Source: Cohnella rhizosphaerae
Lineage (GTDB): Bacteria; Bacillota; Bacilli; Paenibacillales; Paenibacillaceae
DNA: 64,000 nt
Assembly: GCF_029525575.1 (NCBI RefSeq)
Contig: NZ_JAPDIA010000003.1
Span: 1,976,214 to 2,040,213, forward strand
Direction: 5' to 3'
The translations under genes were made by a program, and so were the position numbers. Below are positions 63,428-64,000 of this stretch, in pieces. How positions within the stretch are numbered: position 1 is the stretch's first letter; each line of letters opens with the position of its first letter. The notes beneath the pieces were generated by a model that saw only the letters and a list, made by a program, of their open reading frames with translations, had not been told where the DNA came from and did no database searches.

Positions 63428-64000
63428 ATGCGTAAAAGCGGAATCATGCTGCTCGTTCTGGCGATGATGACAGCCATGTTGGCGGCTTGCTCGGGGAACA
63501 AGGAAAACGGAAAGGCGGGCGAATCGGGCTCGACGCAAGGAGGAAGCCAAGCGGCAAGCGCGTCCGCGGGGAGCAAAGAGGAGACGGCCAAGTTCAGCTA
63601 TGTGCGGCCGGTATGGGGGGCGGCCACCTATACGAAAGGCGGCGCCTACGAGAAAGAGATGTTCGAGAAAGCGAACGCGAAAATCGACGTGCAGATCATC
63701 CCGGTAACCGAATACGACCAGAAAATCATGACCGTCATCGCATCCGGCGATATTCCCGACGTGTTCTGGGCATTGGGGCCGACGGACAAGAAGTTCAAAG
63801 ATATGCAGGACCAGGGCGCCTTTTTTGAGAATTAACGATTACCTCGAGAAATATCCCGCCATCAAGGATGCCGTGCCGCAATCGGTGTGGGACACGCTGA
63901 CGGACGACAAAGGCAATATTTATTTTATTCCCAACGTATCCAATCCGCTCATTCCGATCTTCATGTATTACCGCCAGGACATCTTCGAGAGCCTCGGCAT
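63428..64000 (+). CDS. Sugar ABC transporter substrate-binding lipoprotein (3' partial; one frame break)
   Basis: A lipoprotein signal (MRKSGIMLLVLAMMTAML, lipobox AACSG) then a linker and the start of a family 1 solute-binding domain (FSYVRPVWGAATYTKGGAYE, MTVIASGDIPDVFWALGPTD). The break at T6 63821-63826 is repaired by one deletion, after which INDYLEKYPAI and NIYFIPNVSNPLIPIFMYYR continue to the window end. LplA/YtcQ type, so the substrate is probably an oligosaccharide. ATG 63428 has GAAGGGG upstream. Confidence 0.87.

Noticed and set aside
5565..63826. Programmed ribosomal frameshifting or phase variation at homopolymers
   Set aside because: Breaks affect unrelated housekeeping-type genes, use all four bases, are nearly all +1 and lack stimulatory structures; technical error is simpler.

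Overview
The window reads as a high-GC Firmicute of the Paenibacillaceae (Paenibacillus/Cohnella-like). It has giant signal-peptide proteins ending in three S-layer homology (SLH) domains, strong GGAGG-type ribosome sites with frequent TTG/GTG starts, TTGACA-N17-TATAAT promoters, 7TM-plus-double-kinase hybrid sensors and LplB/YtcP-type sugar transporters. About forty reading-frame breaks occur, and 39 of them are repaired by removing one base from a homopolymer run of 5-8 nt. With those repairs every broken gene becomes a full-length family member whose length is a whole number of codons. I therefore annotate the repaired genes and treat the breaks as probable consensus overcalls.

Layout. 1-7.1 kb: the 3' part of an SLH protein with discoidin domains, then a secreted beta-helix protein. 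7.2-9.1 kb: a small duplicated-helix protein and a PrpR-like/cyclase-like/winged-helix regulator. 9.2-19.3 kb: a catabolic cluster of two amidohydrolases, an M20 amidase, a dipeptide-type ABC transporter and an ACT-malic enzyme; its two promoters carry the same covarying 26-bp dyad. 19.5-20.8 kb: a convergent pair, an XRE-type membrane regulator and a small-multidrug-export-type membrane protein.

21-38.5 kb: three SLH-anchored repeat proteins (RCC1 7+7, YCF48/BNR-like 14, NHL-like) around a hybrid histidine kinase and a REC-SARP regulator. An 11-bp-spaced direct repeat, like a SARP site, lies before the second of them. 38.6-40.6 kb: an AraC regulator and a siderophore-binding lipoprotein, each with a Fur-like box. 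40.6-45.3 kb: a divergent sugar module of BadF-type kinase and DeoR against two SIS proteins and a TIM-barrel protein.

45.3-51.4 kb: an accessory island. It contains a beta-helix gene bracketed by 21-bp repeats, two unknown genes (one weakly TIR/deoxyribosyltransferase-like), a phosphoesterase, and an IS110 transposase with repeat-rich flanks that may encode a bridge RNA. 51.5-64 kb: two large carbohydrate-active secreted proteins (one SLH-anchored), then a GntR/LacI-type regulator and the start of a sugar ABC operon cut by the window end. Overall the region combines surface display of sugar-binding or sugar-cleaving proteins with uptake systems and local regulators.
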